Below, one piece after another: positions 51,312 to 60,388 of a stretch of DNA of 64,000 bases; the stretch's first letter is position 1, and the number at the start of each line of letters is the position of its first letter. The position numbers and the translations under genes are program-made. Below the pieces are notes generated by a model that was not told the DNA's origin, searched no databases, and was given only the letters and a program-made list of their open reading frames with translations. The stretch comes from Clostridia bacterium. Its GTDB lineage: Bacteria; Bacillota; Clostridia; UBA1381. The stretch lies in NCBI GenBank assembly GCA_017935675.1, contig JAGBHE010000093.1, forward strand, positions 1-64,000, read 5' to 3'.

Positions 51312-51767
51312 TTAATATTGAACGCCCACAATATAACCCGTAGCCGCAAAGCCGCGTCCTGATACAATCTGCTTTTCGCCCACTCTGATATGCTGCTCTC
51401 CGATATCATAGCCCCATTCATTTTCCGATGCCGTTACACTGACTGTAATATATACATCCTTACGTTCCTCTGTCGTACGAAGGACATATCTGCCGGACTC
51501 AGCATCAAGAAAAGCGTCGGAGGCGGGCTGAACGTCTACCGCCGTAACATCACCGTATGAATTGGTTGTTGTATCAAGCAAAACATTTTCTTCAGGTACA
51601 ATATTCTCTGCTACCTCAGGCAGCTGATTCGCAATAAGCACCGTGTATGTGACCGTCTTTCCACCGGCCGGTGCTGCGGAGCGAAGCTTAAACAGTGCAA
51701 AAGCAGCAATAATAATTACAAGTAAAACTATCAATATGTCTATAATGGTTATTCTTTTCTTTTCCAT
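51312..51767 (-). CDS. DUF4330 family protein (copy 2)
   Basis: A 151-aa paralogue of the next gene: short basic N-terminus, one helix (about 8-27), then a domain with TVTYTVLIANQLPEVAENI and YGDVTAVDVQPA matching the DUF4330 layout. The pair probably arose by tandem duplication followed by strong divergence. It lies 13 nt after the GT4 gene. Confidence 0.78.
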   Translation of the reverse strand: MEKKRITIIDILIVLLVIIIAAFALFKLRSAAPAGGKTVTYTVLIANQLPEVAENIVPEENVLLDTTTNSYGDVTAVDVQPASDAFLDAESGRYVLRTTEERKDVYITVSVTASENEWGYDIGEQHIRVGEKQIVSGRGFAATGYIVGVQY

Positions 51768-51780
51768 GCCTTTCCCTCTC

Positions 51781-52896
51781 TTATTTCATACTTATTATTT
51801 TATCATAAAATTCTTCCGTCTGCTTTGTCATTGCAACAGCAGTAAACTTTTCCGAAAATATCCGGGCGGCTCTGCGGCTCATGGCAGCGTACAGCTCGCT
51901 GTCACAAAGCAGCTTTCTTATTCCGTCTGCAAGCGCGTCGGAATTACGCTTTCTGACAAGGAAGCCGTTTGCACCGTCCGAAATAACACCGGGATTACCG
52001 CCGAAATCCGATACAACAGCCGGGATTCCGAGACTCATGCCCTCCAGAAGGGAAAGACTCGTTGCCTCCGTGCCATAAGAAGCATTGCATTGAATATATG
52101 TTATATTCATAAGTGAATTTACATCATCAATGAAGCCTGTAAAAATTATATCATTTTCGCGGCTGAGACTTTTCACCTTTTCCTTCAGATGCTCCTCATA
52201 TGAGCCGGTTCCGGCTATAACAAATTTTGCGCTTATTCCCTCGCTCAAAAGCTTATCGGCAGCCTCGATAAAATAATCATGACCCTTAATATCCTCAAGC
52301 CTCGCAACTATTGAAATGACTTTATCCTCCGGCGCGATTCCGAACCGATTCCTTGTTTGCGCACGTGTATTCTCGCTTTGCGCTTCAAGTCCTTTTATTC
52401 CGTTCAGAATAACGGTGATTTTTGACTCATCAATTCCTGTTTCGGTCAGGTTATCCTTTGCCGCCTCAGCGACAGCAATTATTCCGTCGGCAAGAAAATT
52501 ATTAATCATACCGTTAATCACTTTTCCTATCCCCGCGGAAATAGAACGCGGAGGCGGGAAAACGCTGTGCCGCGTGTAAACAATGCGGCTTCCGGCAAGC
52601 CTTGCTGCAATACGCGCCGACATTGAGGCATGAGTATGAACAAGGTCGGCATTTTCCTCCTTGATAATTTTACGCAGCCTTCCTATCACCTTTAAATCAA
52701 GAGATTTATCGGCAATACCGTCAACTTCAATTATTTCCACACCAAGCACTTCAACATGGGGCTTCAGAAGGCTGTTCTTCGGCAGTATCACCTTTATCTC
52801 ATATCTGCTTCTGTCAAATTCCGATAAAAGCGTAAGCAGACACTTCCCGGCGCCGCCTATGTTAGTATCACTTGACACCTCAATTATCTTTTTCAA
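51781..52896 (-). CDS. Glycosyltransferase family 4
   Basis: A 371-aa GT-B enzyme. N-terminal SSDTNIGGAGKCLLTLL, DLVHTHASMSARIAARL and a C-terminal nucleotide-sugar site with IVARLEDIKGHDYFIEAA, GTGSYEEHLKEKV, YGTEATSLSLLEGMSLGIPAVVSDFGGNPGVI (the EX7E region). It would add a sugar to a lipid-linked polymer on the cytoplasmic face. TTG start inside the end of the polymerase gene (17-nt overlap). Confidence 0.93.
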   Translation of the reverse strand: MKKIIEVSSDTNIGGAGKCLLTLLSEFDRSRYEIKVILPKNSLLKPHVEVLGVEIIEVDGIADKSLDLKVIGRLRKIIKEENADLVHTHASMSARIAARLAGSRIVYTRHSVFPPPRSISAGIGKVINGMINNFLADGIIAVAEAAKDNLTETGIDESKITVILNGIKGLEAQSENTRAQTRNRFGIAPEDKVISIVARLEDIKGHDYFIEAADKLLSEGISAKFVIAGTGSYEEHLKEKVKSLSRENDIIFTGFIDDVNSLMNITYIQCNASYGTEATSLSLLEGMSLGIPAVVSDFGGNPGVISDGANGFLVRKRNSDALADGIRKLLCDSELYAAMSRRAARIFSEKFTAVAMTKQTEEFYDKIISMK

Positions 52897-54754
52897 GTGC
52901 TGTTTCCTCCTTTTCAGAAATCCTTACCAGAGCGCCTCCAAGTGCAAGAACCATAAAGAATATTCCCATAACACGGTAATTATAAAAAGTGTAGTCAAAC
53001 ATGCTCTGCACCAGGAACCCTGCAACGCCGCTCATAAGTGCTGCGGCTATAAGCCCTTTATCTCTGCCGGTTCGCTGAATATTTATCATATCCTTGAAGA
53101 ATAAAAGCATACACGCAAGGAACACAAGGAGGTTTGCAATGCCGGAGTCAACAACAAGCTGCAAATAAAGATTGTGCGAATGAGGCGCTATAATACCCAT
53201 ATACGAATAATAGGGATAAACACTCCTGAATGCAGCCTCTCCCGGTCCTATACCGCCAAGCCAGAAACATCGCAGCATAAGCAGTGTACCAAACCAGATA
53301 TAAACTCTGTAAGAGGTTGAAGAATCGGACATGTCACCAACACTGAGAAGCCTGTTTATAACAGTATCCGGCAAAACGAAGGGCAGCAGGATAATTATAA
53401 ACGGGAGAACCTTCCAAAGCTCGCTTCTGTAATATGTCACAAATATTGCCGCCGAAAGGAAAAAGCCTATCCAGCAGCCCCGTGACTGTGTAAGCACCAG
53501 GCACAAAAGCGCAGCTGCAAAAAAGAGTGCATAAACTATCTTCTGCCAAGTGCCGCGCGCCCAGCGCACAAACACAAGTGCGCATACAGGCAATGCAAGA
53601 ATAAGATATTCTCCGAGCACATTCGGGTTTGCGAGGGTTGAGTATGCTCTCATGGTGGAGGACTCAAACATATCTGTGTCTATCCAAGCATTTTTTGTTG
53701 TCCAGCCAAATGCGTACTGCATTATACCATAAACAGATACAATTGCAGCACTTAATGCAAATATCTTTAAAATACCCTCAATTGTATTCCGGCTTTTTAC
53801 CGAATTGAGAACACAATAGTAAAAGCCTATAAAAATCAGATACATTCCAAAAACACCGATGCTTCCTTTATGCGCAAAGGAAAACAAGGTTGAAATAAAT
53901 GCAATCACAAGAAAAAGCATGAGGCATATTCCGCAGCGTCCCATATTTATTCTGAAATTACCGGTATACGCTCTCCGGCAAAGGCTTGAAAATACAGTAA
54001 GCACGCATATTCCTACAACCGCCATAGTCGGCAGTATCGGTGCAAGAAAAAACGCAAAAAATATTCCGGAAATCGGGTAACACATCAGGGCAGTAAGTCC
54101 GAATGCGGCTGCCGGCAGAGCATACAGAATTGCGTTTATGCTTCCAAGCCCTGCAAAAAGTCCGGCAATTGCCCCGGAAAAATAGACATATTTTGAAATA
54201 GCACCGGTGCAAACTCTGAAGCTGATATCCTCAAAACCCAAGCTTGCTTTAATAAATCTCACCGTAACACTTTTATCAAGATAATCTGCAAGCTTTATCC
54301 TGACAAAGAAGAGAACAGCACCAACCGCAGCCATAATAAGCGGCGCAGCTCCGGCATTATCCCGAAGAACTGAAAAAACACAGGAGGATATACCGGCAGA
54401 AAAGAGCATTATGCCGAAAAAACGCACATCAAGAGCAAGGAATCCGGCTGTATATCCGCGTCCGAGAGCCGCCAGCACACTGTTTTCGGCAAAGCTTCTT
54501 ACCGCTTTGCTGAAAATCCGGCAAACAGCTGAGACAACGGCAGTAGGTATCCTAAGCAGGGTGCACATCAGGCTTGTACGCTCAACCTCCCCGCCGCCTC
54601 CGTATTTTACAGTATTTACTATTAAACTTTTATTAAAGTTTTTTCTGAAAAAAGTATGAATCCTACAGAGCAGCCCCCAGAACCTGCTTGACAAAAGCTC
54701 ATCATACAGTCGGAGCACAAAGCCATATATAAATGACAGTATAACGCTATTCAT
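52880..54754 (-). CDS. O-antigen ligase/polymerase-like membrane protein
   Basis: A 624-aa protein with a long N-terminal extension and more than ten hydrophobic segments. The Wzy/WaaL-type periplasmic loop region is around 450-555 (AYSTLANPNVLGEYLILALPVCALV, CLVLTQSRGCWIGFFLSA, GIIAPHSHNLYLQLVVDSGIANLLVF). The HSHNLYLQ motif is typical of O-antigen ligase family proteins. In this operon it would polymerise or ligate a wall glycan. ATGA overlap with the flippase gene. Confidence 0.9.
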   Translation of the reverse strand: MNSVILSFIYGFVLRLYDELLSSRFWGLLCRIHTFFRKNFNKSLIVNTVKYGGGGEVERTSLMCTLLRIPTAVVSAVCRIFSKAVRSFAENSVLAALGRGYTAGFLALDVRFFGIMLFSAGISSCVFSVLRDNAGAAPLIMAAVGAVLFFVRIKLADYLDKSVTVRFIKASLGFEDISFRVCTGAISKYVYFSGAIAGLFAGLGSINAILYALPAAAFGLTALMCYPISGIFFAFFLAPILPTMAVVGICVLTVFSSLCRRAYTGNFRINMGRCGICLMLFLVIAFISTLFSFAHKGSIGVFGMYLIFIGFYYCVLNSVKSRNTIEGILKIFALSAAIVSVYGIMQYAFGWTTKNAWIDTDMFESSTMRAYSTLANPNVLGEYLILALPVCALVFVRWARGTWQKIVYALFFAAALLCLVLTQSRGCWIGFFLSAAIFVTYYRSELWKVLPFIIILLPFVLPDTVINRLLSVGDMSDSSTSYRVYIWFGTLLMLRCFWLGGIGPGEAAFRSVYPYYSYMGIIAPHSHNLYLQLVVDSGIANLLVFLACMLLFFKDMINIQRTGRDKGLIAAALMSGVAGFLVQSMFDYTFYNYRVMGIFFMVLALGGALVRISEKEETALEKDN

Positions 54755-56283
54755 TCCGCACTACCTTTCTTTTTAAAAAAATTTTGTAATATATCCACAC
54801 GCAGTAAAAATGATAAAACGAAATAAACAATTACTCCTGTGCCTCCGCACACGGCGCATGCCAGTATATTGCCGGCAAAATCCGACGCCTCAGGTCTGCA
54901 CATGCTGTATACAGGGACAATCACCGCCGTCATAGCCGCTGTGCAGATAAACATTTTCAGAATATTTTGTATGTCGGATTTTGCTAATATTTGTTTATCT
55001 CTCAGCGAAAAAGCATTTATTGATGCATTGCATATGCTGCCTGCCGCTGCCGCCAGGGCAAGTCCGGGCGTTTTGAAAAAATAAAACAAAATATATGCAA
55101 GCACTATGTTTACCGCCATGCTGATAATCGAATTTCTCATAGGTGTTTTTGAATTCTTCATCGAGAAGAAATATTTGCTTAAAACCTCATTTACGGCAAG
55201 CCCCGCCATTCCGACACTGTAGCATCTGAGCGCATTTGCAACTCTTGCGGCACTTTCGCTGTCAAATTTGTTATGCTCATATATAATACCGGTAATCGGC
55301 CGAGCGAGAACTATTACTCCTAAAGTCAGCGGAAGCAGGATAAAAAACATTGATTTTATGCTTATAACTATTAAAGCCTTTGCCTCCTCCTCATTTTTTT
55401 CCGCGTTCGCCTTTGCAACCTTAGGGAATATAAGATTTGTAACAACAAAGGAGAATACTCCTGTCATAACAACATACAGTCTGTTTGCAAGCTCAAGCTC
55501 CGTTGCAGCACCGCTTATACCGGAAGCAAGCCTTGCGTTTATCACTGAGTAAAGGGGCTGAATCCATGTGCTTACCAGCATAGGCAGCGCAAGCTTTACC
55601 GCCGCCGCAATATTTTTGTCTCTGAACCTGAAATCAGGTCTGAACCTGAATCGGAATTTAATAAGCGACGGAATCTGTATCAGCACCTGCAAGCTCCACG
55701 CTGCAAGCATTGTGTATGCAAGCCCGTATATACCGAAACGGTCGGCAAGCAAAGGAAAGTACGCAATAATTACAAGATTTGACACAAGGCTTATTACCGC
55801 CGGTATATTAAACTCGCCGTATGACTGCAAAAGTCCCACAAACGAAAATGCAAGCCCCGTAAATATTATCATCGGGAACATTATTGCCGTAAGCTTTGCC
55901 GTGAGTATATGCTTGTCCCCCGAAAACCCCGGAGCAATCAGCTGAACCAATTGGTCAGAAAATAGTATACCGAGCACAGAAATCAAGGCAGCCGCCGAAA
56001 CTATCATCATTATAAAACGGCTTGCAAACTTTTCTGCTTCGCCGCGTCCGTCATTTTCCCTGACGGAATTGAAAATAGGGATAAAAGACGCTGAAATAAC
56101 GCCGCCGATAACAATATCAAAAAGCATTGTCGGCAGCTTTGTAGCCATCATAAAGGCGTCGGTTTCCGTTCCTGCGGAAAAGTATCCGGCAAGCATTGAA
56201 TCACGTACAAGACCGCATGCTTTTGCAAGCAGGGTTGCCATTGCTATAAATCCGGCAGTTCTCAACAATTTATTTTCTTTCAA
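54751..56283 (-). CDS. murJ: MurJ/MviN-family flippase
   Basis: A 510-aa MOP-superfamily flippase with about 14 helices: TAGFIAMATLLAKACGLVRDSMLAGYFSAGTETDAFMMATKLP is a classic MurJ N-terminus, with the conserved Arg and Asp residues. Family members flip lipid II. Its position between csaB and a polymerase gene suggests it may instead, or also, export lipid-linked wall polysaccharide units. TTG start; the only ribosome-like site is a GAGG 11 nt upstream, within the csaB end. Confidence 0.93.
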   Translation of the reverse strand: MKENKLLRTAGFIAMATLLAKACGLVRDSMLAGYFSAGTETDAFMMATKLPTMLFDIVIGGVISASFIPIFNSVRENDGRGEAEKFASRFIMMIVSAAALISVLGILFSDQLVQLIAPGFSGDKHILTAKLTAIMFPMIIFTGLAFSFVGLLQSYGEFNIPAVISLVSNLVIIAYFPLLADRFGIYGLAYTMLAAWSLQVLIQIPSLIKFRFRFRPDFRFRDKNIAAAVKLALPMLVSTWIQPLYSVINARLASGISGAATELELANRLYVVMTGVFSFVVTNLIFPKVAKANAEKNEEEAKALIVISIKSMFFILLPLTLGVIVLARPITGIIYEHNKFDSESAARVANALRCYSVGMAGLAVNEVLSKYFFSMKNSKTPMRNSIISMAVNIVLAYILFYFFKTPGLALAAAAGSICNASINAFSLRDKQILAKSDIQNILKMFICTAAMTAVIVPVYSMCRPEASDFAGNILACAVCGGTGVIVYFVLSFLLRVDILQNFFKKKGSAE

Positions 56284-56286
56284 TTA

Positions 56287-57390
56287 CTATTCTACCTCAA
56301 CTTCCGAATACAGTCTTACCGCAGTATTCATATTTTCTTCAGCAAACGCACAAAGCTTTTTTCTTACCTCTGCAAGCGAGGCGCTGAGTGCTTCCCTCTC
56401 GGACATACATCTGTCTGCCAGTTCAAAAAGCTTATCTTCCGTAAGAGCTTCAAGGTCGATATAAAGCTCCTGCTCCGCATACTCCATAAATCCGCTGACC
56501 TTAGGATCATATACTATGCCGACAATCGGGACTCCCATAGCAGCGGCATAAATCAGCATGTGCAGTCTCATTCCGATACACATTCTGCATCGTGATACGA
56601 AAGACAAAATCTGTCCCGGTGACAGACGCTCCCTGATAACGATTCCGCCTGAGTGCATCTTTCGGCATATCTCATCGGAAATATCCCCATCAATGCTCTG
56701 CAGCGGCAGGAGCACAGCGCGCATTCCGTATTTTTCAGACAATCTATCGGCAGCAAAGGCAAGCTTTTCGGCAAACTCCCCGCTTCCGCTTTTTGGACTG
56801 CGCACAGCAATACAGAATATGTCATTGTCAAGACCATGCTTTTGAAGCAGCTCATCAACACTTTCATCCTTTTCCAGAAGGAATACGGGATCTGCCGTAA
56901 GTCTTATTTCAGGCACTGTTATTCCGAGAGCCTCAAGCTCCGATAAGGATTTTTTGTCACGGACTGTTATGGCATCAACTCGGTTCAGTACCTTTTTGCA
57001 AAGCCTTCTGTTTGACTTTTTCCTAACCGGTCCGATACCGTTTGCATAAAGCATAACCTTTTTTCCAAAAAGCTTTGCCAGCCTTATAAGGCTGAGATAA
57101 TATAAAAGCGATTTTGTGCTTGTTCCGTCCTGAATAAGAGTACCTCCGCCGGAAATAAAAAGCCTTGCTTTTAATATGCTTAAAAACACAGCAAAGGGAT
57201 TCATACGGCTTACAGCCTTAACTCCGTATTCACGCTCTGTTTCCTCGGGTCTGTAGGACAGAACAACTACTCTGTCTTTTAATCCCTTTCTCTCAAAATC
57301 CTTTATAATCGACAGCAAAAGCGCATCATCGCCGCTGTTCCCAAAGCCATAATATCCGGAAATCAAAATTTGTTTCATTATTATAGCCAT
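56287..57390 (-). CDS. csaB: Polysaccharide pyruvyl transferase CsaB
   Basis: A 367-aa enzyme of the CsaB/WcaK family: LISGYYGFGNSGDDALLLSII, ARLFISGGGTLIQDGTSTKSLLYYL, YANGIGPV, DAITVRDKKSLSELEALGI, GMRLHMLIYAAAMGVPIVGIVYDPKV. CsaB adds the pyruvyl ketal to secondary cell-wall polymer that SLH domains recognise, so it ties this operon to the SLH proteins at 24-29 kb. ATG 57390 is 3 nt from AGGAG, a tight spacing; a second in-frame ATG at 57378 starts MKQILISG. Confidence 0.93.
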   Translation of the reverse strand: MAIIMKQILISGYYGFGNSGDDALLLSIIKDFERKGLKDRVVVLSYRPEETEREYGVKAVSRMNPFAVFLSILKARLFISGGGTLIQDGTSTKSLLYYLSLIRLAKLFGKKVMLYANGIGPVRKKSNRRLCKKVLNRVDAITVRDKKSLSELEALGITVPEIRLTADPVFLLEKDESVDELLQKHGLDNDIFCIAVRSPKSGSGEFAEKLAFAADRLSEKYGMRAVLLPLQSIDGDISDEICRKMHSGGIVIRERLSPGQILSFVSRCRMCIGMRLHMLIYAAAMGVPIVGIVYDPKVSGFMEYAEQELYIDLEALTEDKLFELADRCMSEREALSASLAEVRKKLCAFAEENMNTAVRLYSEVEVE

Positions 57391-57436
57391 AATCTCCTTT
57401 CGCACATGAACGTTTCCAAGGAAGAGGCGGATATCA

Positions 57437-58570
57437 TCAACCGATTCTGTCAAGGCTGTCATATGCCCTAATACAGTCGTCCGTCATTTTTGCCACCGAA
57501 TAATATTTCATTACAGTGCTTCTGCAATACTCTGACATTGCCGCTTTCTCCTCTTCGGACCGGCTATAGTATTTTGCTATATCACCATAAATAAGCTCCT
57601 CCGTAGCAGCCACGCAGCCGCGGCAGCAAAAATTTGTATCTATGCCGATGCCAAGCTTGCTTTCATCGAATAATCCTATAAAGCCCTCATTTCCCGCAAT
57701 CACCGTATTCTTTCCGGCGGCCATTGCTTCAAGGGCGGCGCGGCTTACTCCGACAAACAAATCCGAGCATGCGACAAGCTTGTTGATATCAGTACGGGCG
57801 CCTGTAAGAATAACTCTTTTCTCTCCGCATTTTTTGTTTGCTTCCGCAGCAAGCTCTGCAGCCGCAGCCTCATCATTTCCTCCGCCTACAATAAGAAGCT
57901 TAAGATTCGGAATCATTTCCGAAAGTCTTGGTGCAAGCTTTATTAAAAGCTTTGAAGCAAGGCTTCTGTCCGCATCCATACGGCTTACTGCGCATATGCA
58001 GAAATCATTATCACCTATTCCGAACTCTCGGCGCACATCACTGCATGAAGTTGTGGGTGAAAACTTATCGGTATCTATTCCGTTTATAGTAACAAAAATA
58101 TCTTTATCGGGAAGCTTATAGTTTTCCTTGAGATATTTTTTTATGTCCTCGCTTACGGCAATGGTTTTCTCGCCCCAATCAGTTATATATTTAAGACCGT
58201 ATTTTGTAGTAAAAACCCAGTGTGCCGTTGTTACAAAGGGAAATCCCATTTTTTTGTGCAGTTTCCCGAGAATAAAAGACGGTATACGTGCATGAGAATG
58301 AACAAGGTCAATTTTTTCTGTTTTTATTATATTTTCAAGAGTTTTATATGCCGAGTAAACGTTAAACGGATTTTTATTCTGCAGAGGAACCTTATAATGC
58401 TTTATTCCCGCTTCTGCAACCTCTTGTTCATACGCTCCGCCGTTTGAAGCGATAAAAACCTCAAAGCCTCTGCGCCTCAGCTCCTTTGCAAGCTCAACAA
58501 CATGGGTCTCGGCTCCGCCGATATCAAGCTGCATAAGCGCAAGCAGAATCCTTGTACCCTTTTTCAACAA
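57437..58570 (-). CDS. Glycosyltransferase family 4
   Basis: A 377-aa GT-B glycosyltransferase, first gene of the surface polysaccharide operon. N-terminal LMQLDIGGAETHVVELAKELRRRGFEV, KIDLVHSHARIPSFILGKL, donor-site VSRMDADRSLASKLL, LLIVGGGNDEAAAAELA, and SDLFVGVSRAALEAMAAGKNTVIAGNEG (EX7E-like). It starts at TTG 58570 or 58567, downstream of GGAAGGAAG. The longer reading from 58603 would swallow that site and is rejected. Confidence 0.92.
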   Translation of the reverse strand: MLKKGTRILLALMQLDIGGAETHVVELAKELRRRGFEVFIASNGGAYEQEVAEAGIKHYKVPLQNKNPFNVYSAYKTLENIIKTEKIDLVHSHARIPSFILGKLHKKMGFPFVTTAHWVFTTKYGLKYITDWGEKTIAVSEDIKKYLKENYKLPDKDIFVTINGIDTDKFSPTTSCSDVRREFGIGDNDFCICAVSRMDADRSLASKLLIKLAPRLSEMIPNLKLLIVGGGNDEAAAAELAAEANKKCGEKRVILTGARTDINKLVACSDLFVGVSRAALEAMAAGKNTVIAGNEGFIGLFDESKLGIGIDTNFCCRGCVAATEELIYGDIAKYYSRSEEEKAAMSEYCRSTVMKYYSVAKMTDDCIRAYDSLDRIG

Positions 58571-58613
58571 TAAACACTTCCTTCCACATCTTTTTCGATG
58601 CATACATACTTAT

Positions 58614-58642
58614 ATTATAAAACATATTTATAAAATAAGCAA
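58614..58642 (-). promoter_or_regulatory. Promoter of the surface polysaccharide operon
   Basis: On the minus strand, TTGCTT (58637-58642), a 17-nt spacer and TATAAT (58614-58619). The seven genes downstream have gaps of at most 46 nt and frequent overlaps, so one transcript is likely. Confidence 0.8.
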
Positions 58643-58816
58643 CATTATCACCAATTTGTAACAAAAATAAAATATTTGCGTTTACTGCTTTTCATATTAT
58701 TCCCAATAAAGTCTTGTAAATACTGACGCTTTTTATTTAATTTATATTGCAAAACGCCTTCTTCCGAGCTGTTTAAAGCAAATACAAACAATACTGTACA
58801 ATTTTTGGTTTTTGGC
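58643..58816. other. AT-rich gap between divergent promoters
   Basis: The full gap from 58571 to 59013 is about 440 nt. Its outer parts hold the two promoters and the trkA leader. In this central 174-nt stretch I see no gene, strong hairpin or tRNA. Confidence 0.6.
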
Positions 58817-58845
58817 TTGACATTGTTATGGTTTTTTAGTATAAT
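58817..58845 (+). promoter_or_regulatory. Promoter of trkAH
   Basis: TTGACA (58817-58822), a 17-nt spacer and TATAAT (58840-58845), close to the sigma-A consensus. Transcription would begin near 58852, leaving a leader of about 160 nt. Confidence 0.85.
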
Positions 58846-58861
58846 ATTTAAAGCTAAGAAA

Positions 58862-59005
58862 CAGGAGCTCTCCTGCATATAACTAAAAGCAAGATGTCCC
58901 CCGCCTCTATAGGCGGCGGGTTCCACTTACTTTTTTCAGTGGGGGGATACAATCCCCCACTGAAACGTTGAATGACGGGGCTTTGCCCCTTATTGAAAAG
59001 TGGGG
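58862..59005 (+). ncRNA. Hairpin-rich leader of trkAH that can mask the ribosome site
   Basis: Four successive hairpins: 58862-58875; 58898-58920 (CCGCC/GGCGG core, TCTATA loop); 58934-58945 with 58954-58965 (12 bp, perfect); 58977-58981 with 58985-58989. In addition 58921-58928 can pair with 58998-59005 (8 bp, two G-T), closing over the last two hairpins and covering the GGGG that serves as the trkA Shine-Dalgarno. Two other C-rich arms could pair with the same GGGG. This suggests translational control. I do not recognise the ydaO c-di-AMP class. The second hairpin also recalls IS200/IS605-type element ends. Confidence 0.5.
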
Positions 59006-59013
59006 AAAAAAAT

Positions 59014-60384
59014 ATGAATATTATTATTGTCGGCTGCGGCAAAATCGGGCAGAAGCTTGCTCAGCAGCTGAACTACGAGGAAGATCTGAACATAACGGTT
59101 GTAGATATTCGCTACAATGTTGTACAGGACATTATCAACCAATATGATATAATGGGTGTTGTCGGAAGCGGTACAAGCATAGAAACCCTGACCGAAGCAG
59201 GCATCGAGACAGCGGATATACTGATAGCCGTCACAGGCTCAGACGAGCTTAATCTTCTTACCTGCCTTATTGCAAAAAAAACAGGTAACTGCCAGACTAT
59301 AGCGCGTGTGAGAAAGCCGGAGTACAGCAAGGAAATAAACCTTATAAAAAAAGATCTCGGTCTGACGCTTGTTATTAATCCGGAACAAACCGCTGCCGCC
59401 GAAATAGCAAGAAGCCTTCGTCTCCCCTCCGCAATAAAAATAGATTCCTTTGCAAAAGGACGGGTCGAGCTGCTTAAGCTTAAAATTCCCGAAAATTCCG
59501 TGCTTGATAATTTAACCGTAATGGACATAGCGCCAAAGCTGAACTGCGACATACTTCTGTGCGGCGTTGAGCGAAACGAAAGTGCATTTATTCCGCGCGG
59601 TAATTTCGTTCTGAAAAGCGGCGACCGTATAAGTGTTATAGCTTCTCCGAAAAATGCGGCATTTTTCTTTAAAAAAACCGGTATAAAAACAAACCGCGTA
59701 AAGGATACAATAATAGTAGGCGGCGGCACAACCGCTGTATATCTTGCAAAATACCTTCTTCAGAGCGGGATAAGCGTTAAAATAATTGAGCGCGACACCG
59801 AAAGATGCGAAACTCTTTGCCGGCTGCTGCCGAAAGCAAGCATTGTAAACGCAGACGGAACGGAAAACAGGGTTTTGCTTGAAGAAGGCATTGAGTATGC
59901 CGAATCCTTTGTTGCCCTTACGAATATTGACGAGGAAAATGTACTTCTGTCCCTTTTTGCAAAGAGCAAATCAAATGCCAAGCTTGTTACAAAAATCAAC
60001 AGGATTGCATATGATGAGGTTATCAGCAGCCTTGAGCTTGACACAATCGTATACCCAAAAAATATCACTGCCGAATACATAATTAAGTTTGTACGGGCAA
60101 AAAAGAATTCAATCGGCAGTAACGTAGAAACAATGCATCTTATTCTTGACGGCAAGGCGGAAGCTCTTGAATTCAATATCAGAGAAAATTCCCCCGTTTC
60201 GGGCATACCCCTTGAAAGCCTGTCTCTCAAGGAAAATATTCTGATTGCATGCATCAACAGAAACGGAAATATAATCACGCCGCGAGGCAAAGATATCATT
60301 AAATGCGGAGATACGGTTATTGTTGTTACAACAATAACCGGGCTTAAAGATATAAGCGACATTCTGGAGCAAAGGAAGAAATAA
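59014..60384 (+). CDS. trkA: Trk potassium uptake regulator TrkA
   Basis: A 456-aa cytoplasmic NAD-binding ring protein that gates TrkH. Two RCK units: Rossmann 1 starts MNIIIVGCGKIGQKLAQQL (GxGxxG) and Rossmann 2 DTIIVGGGTTAVYLAKYLLQSG near residue 232. Each is followed by a TrkA_C domain (VLDNLTVMDIAPKLNCDIL and PVSGIPLESLSLKENILIACI). ATG 59014 is chosen for its 8-nt spacing from GGGG; upstream in-frame codons lie in the leader hairpins. Directly followed by trkH. Confidence 0.96.
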   Translation: MNIIIVGCGKIGQKLAQQLNYEEDLNITVVDIRYNVVQDIINQYDIMGVVGSGTSIETLTEAGIETADILIAVTGSDELNLLTCLIAKKTGNCQTIARVRKPEYSKEINLIKKDLGLTLVINPEQTAAAEIARSLRLPSAIKIDSFAKGRVELLKLKIPENSVLDNLTVMDIAPKLNCDILLCGVERNESAFIPRGNFVLKSGDRISVIASPKNAAFFFKKTGIKTNRVKDTIIVGGGTTAVYLAKYLLQSGISVKIIERDTERCETLCRLLPKASIVNADGTENRVLLEEGIEYAESFVALTNIDEENVLLSLFAKSKSNAKLVTKINRIAYDEVISSLELDTIVYPKNITAEYIIKFVRAKKNSIGSNVETMHLILDGKAEALEFNIRENSPVSGIPLESLSLKENILIACINRNGNIITPRGKDIIKCGDTVIVVTTITGLKDISDILEQRKK

Positions 60385-60388
60385 GTAA

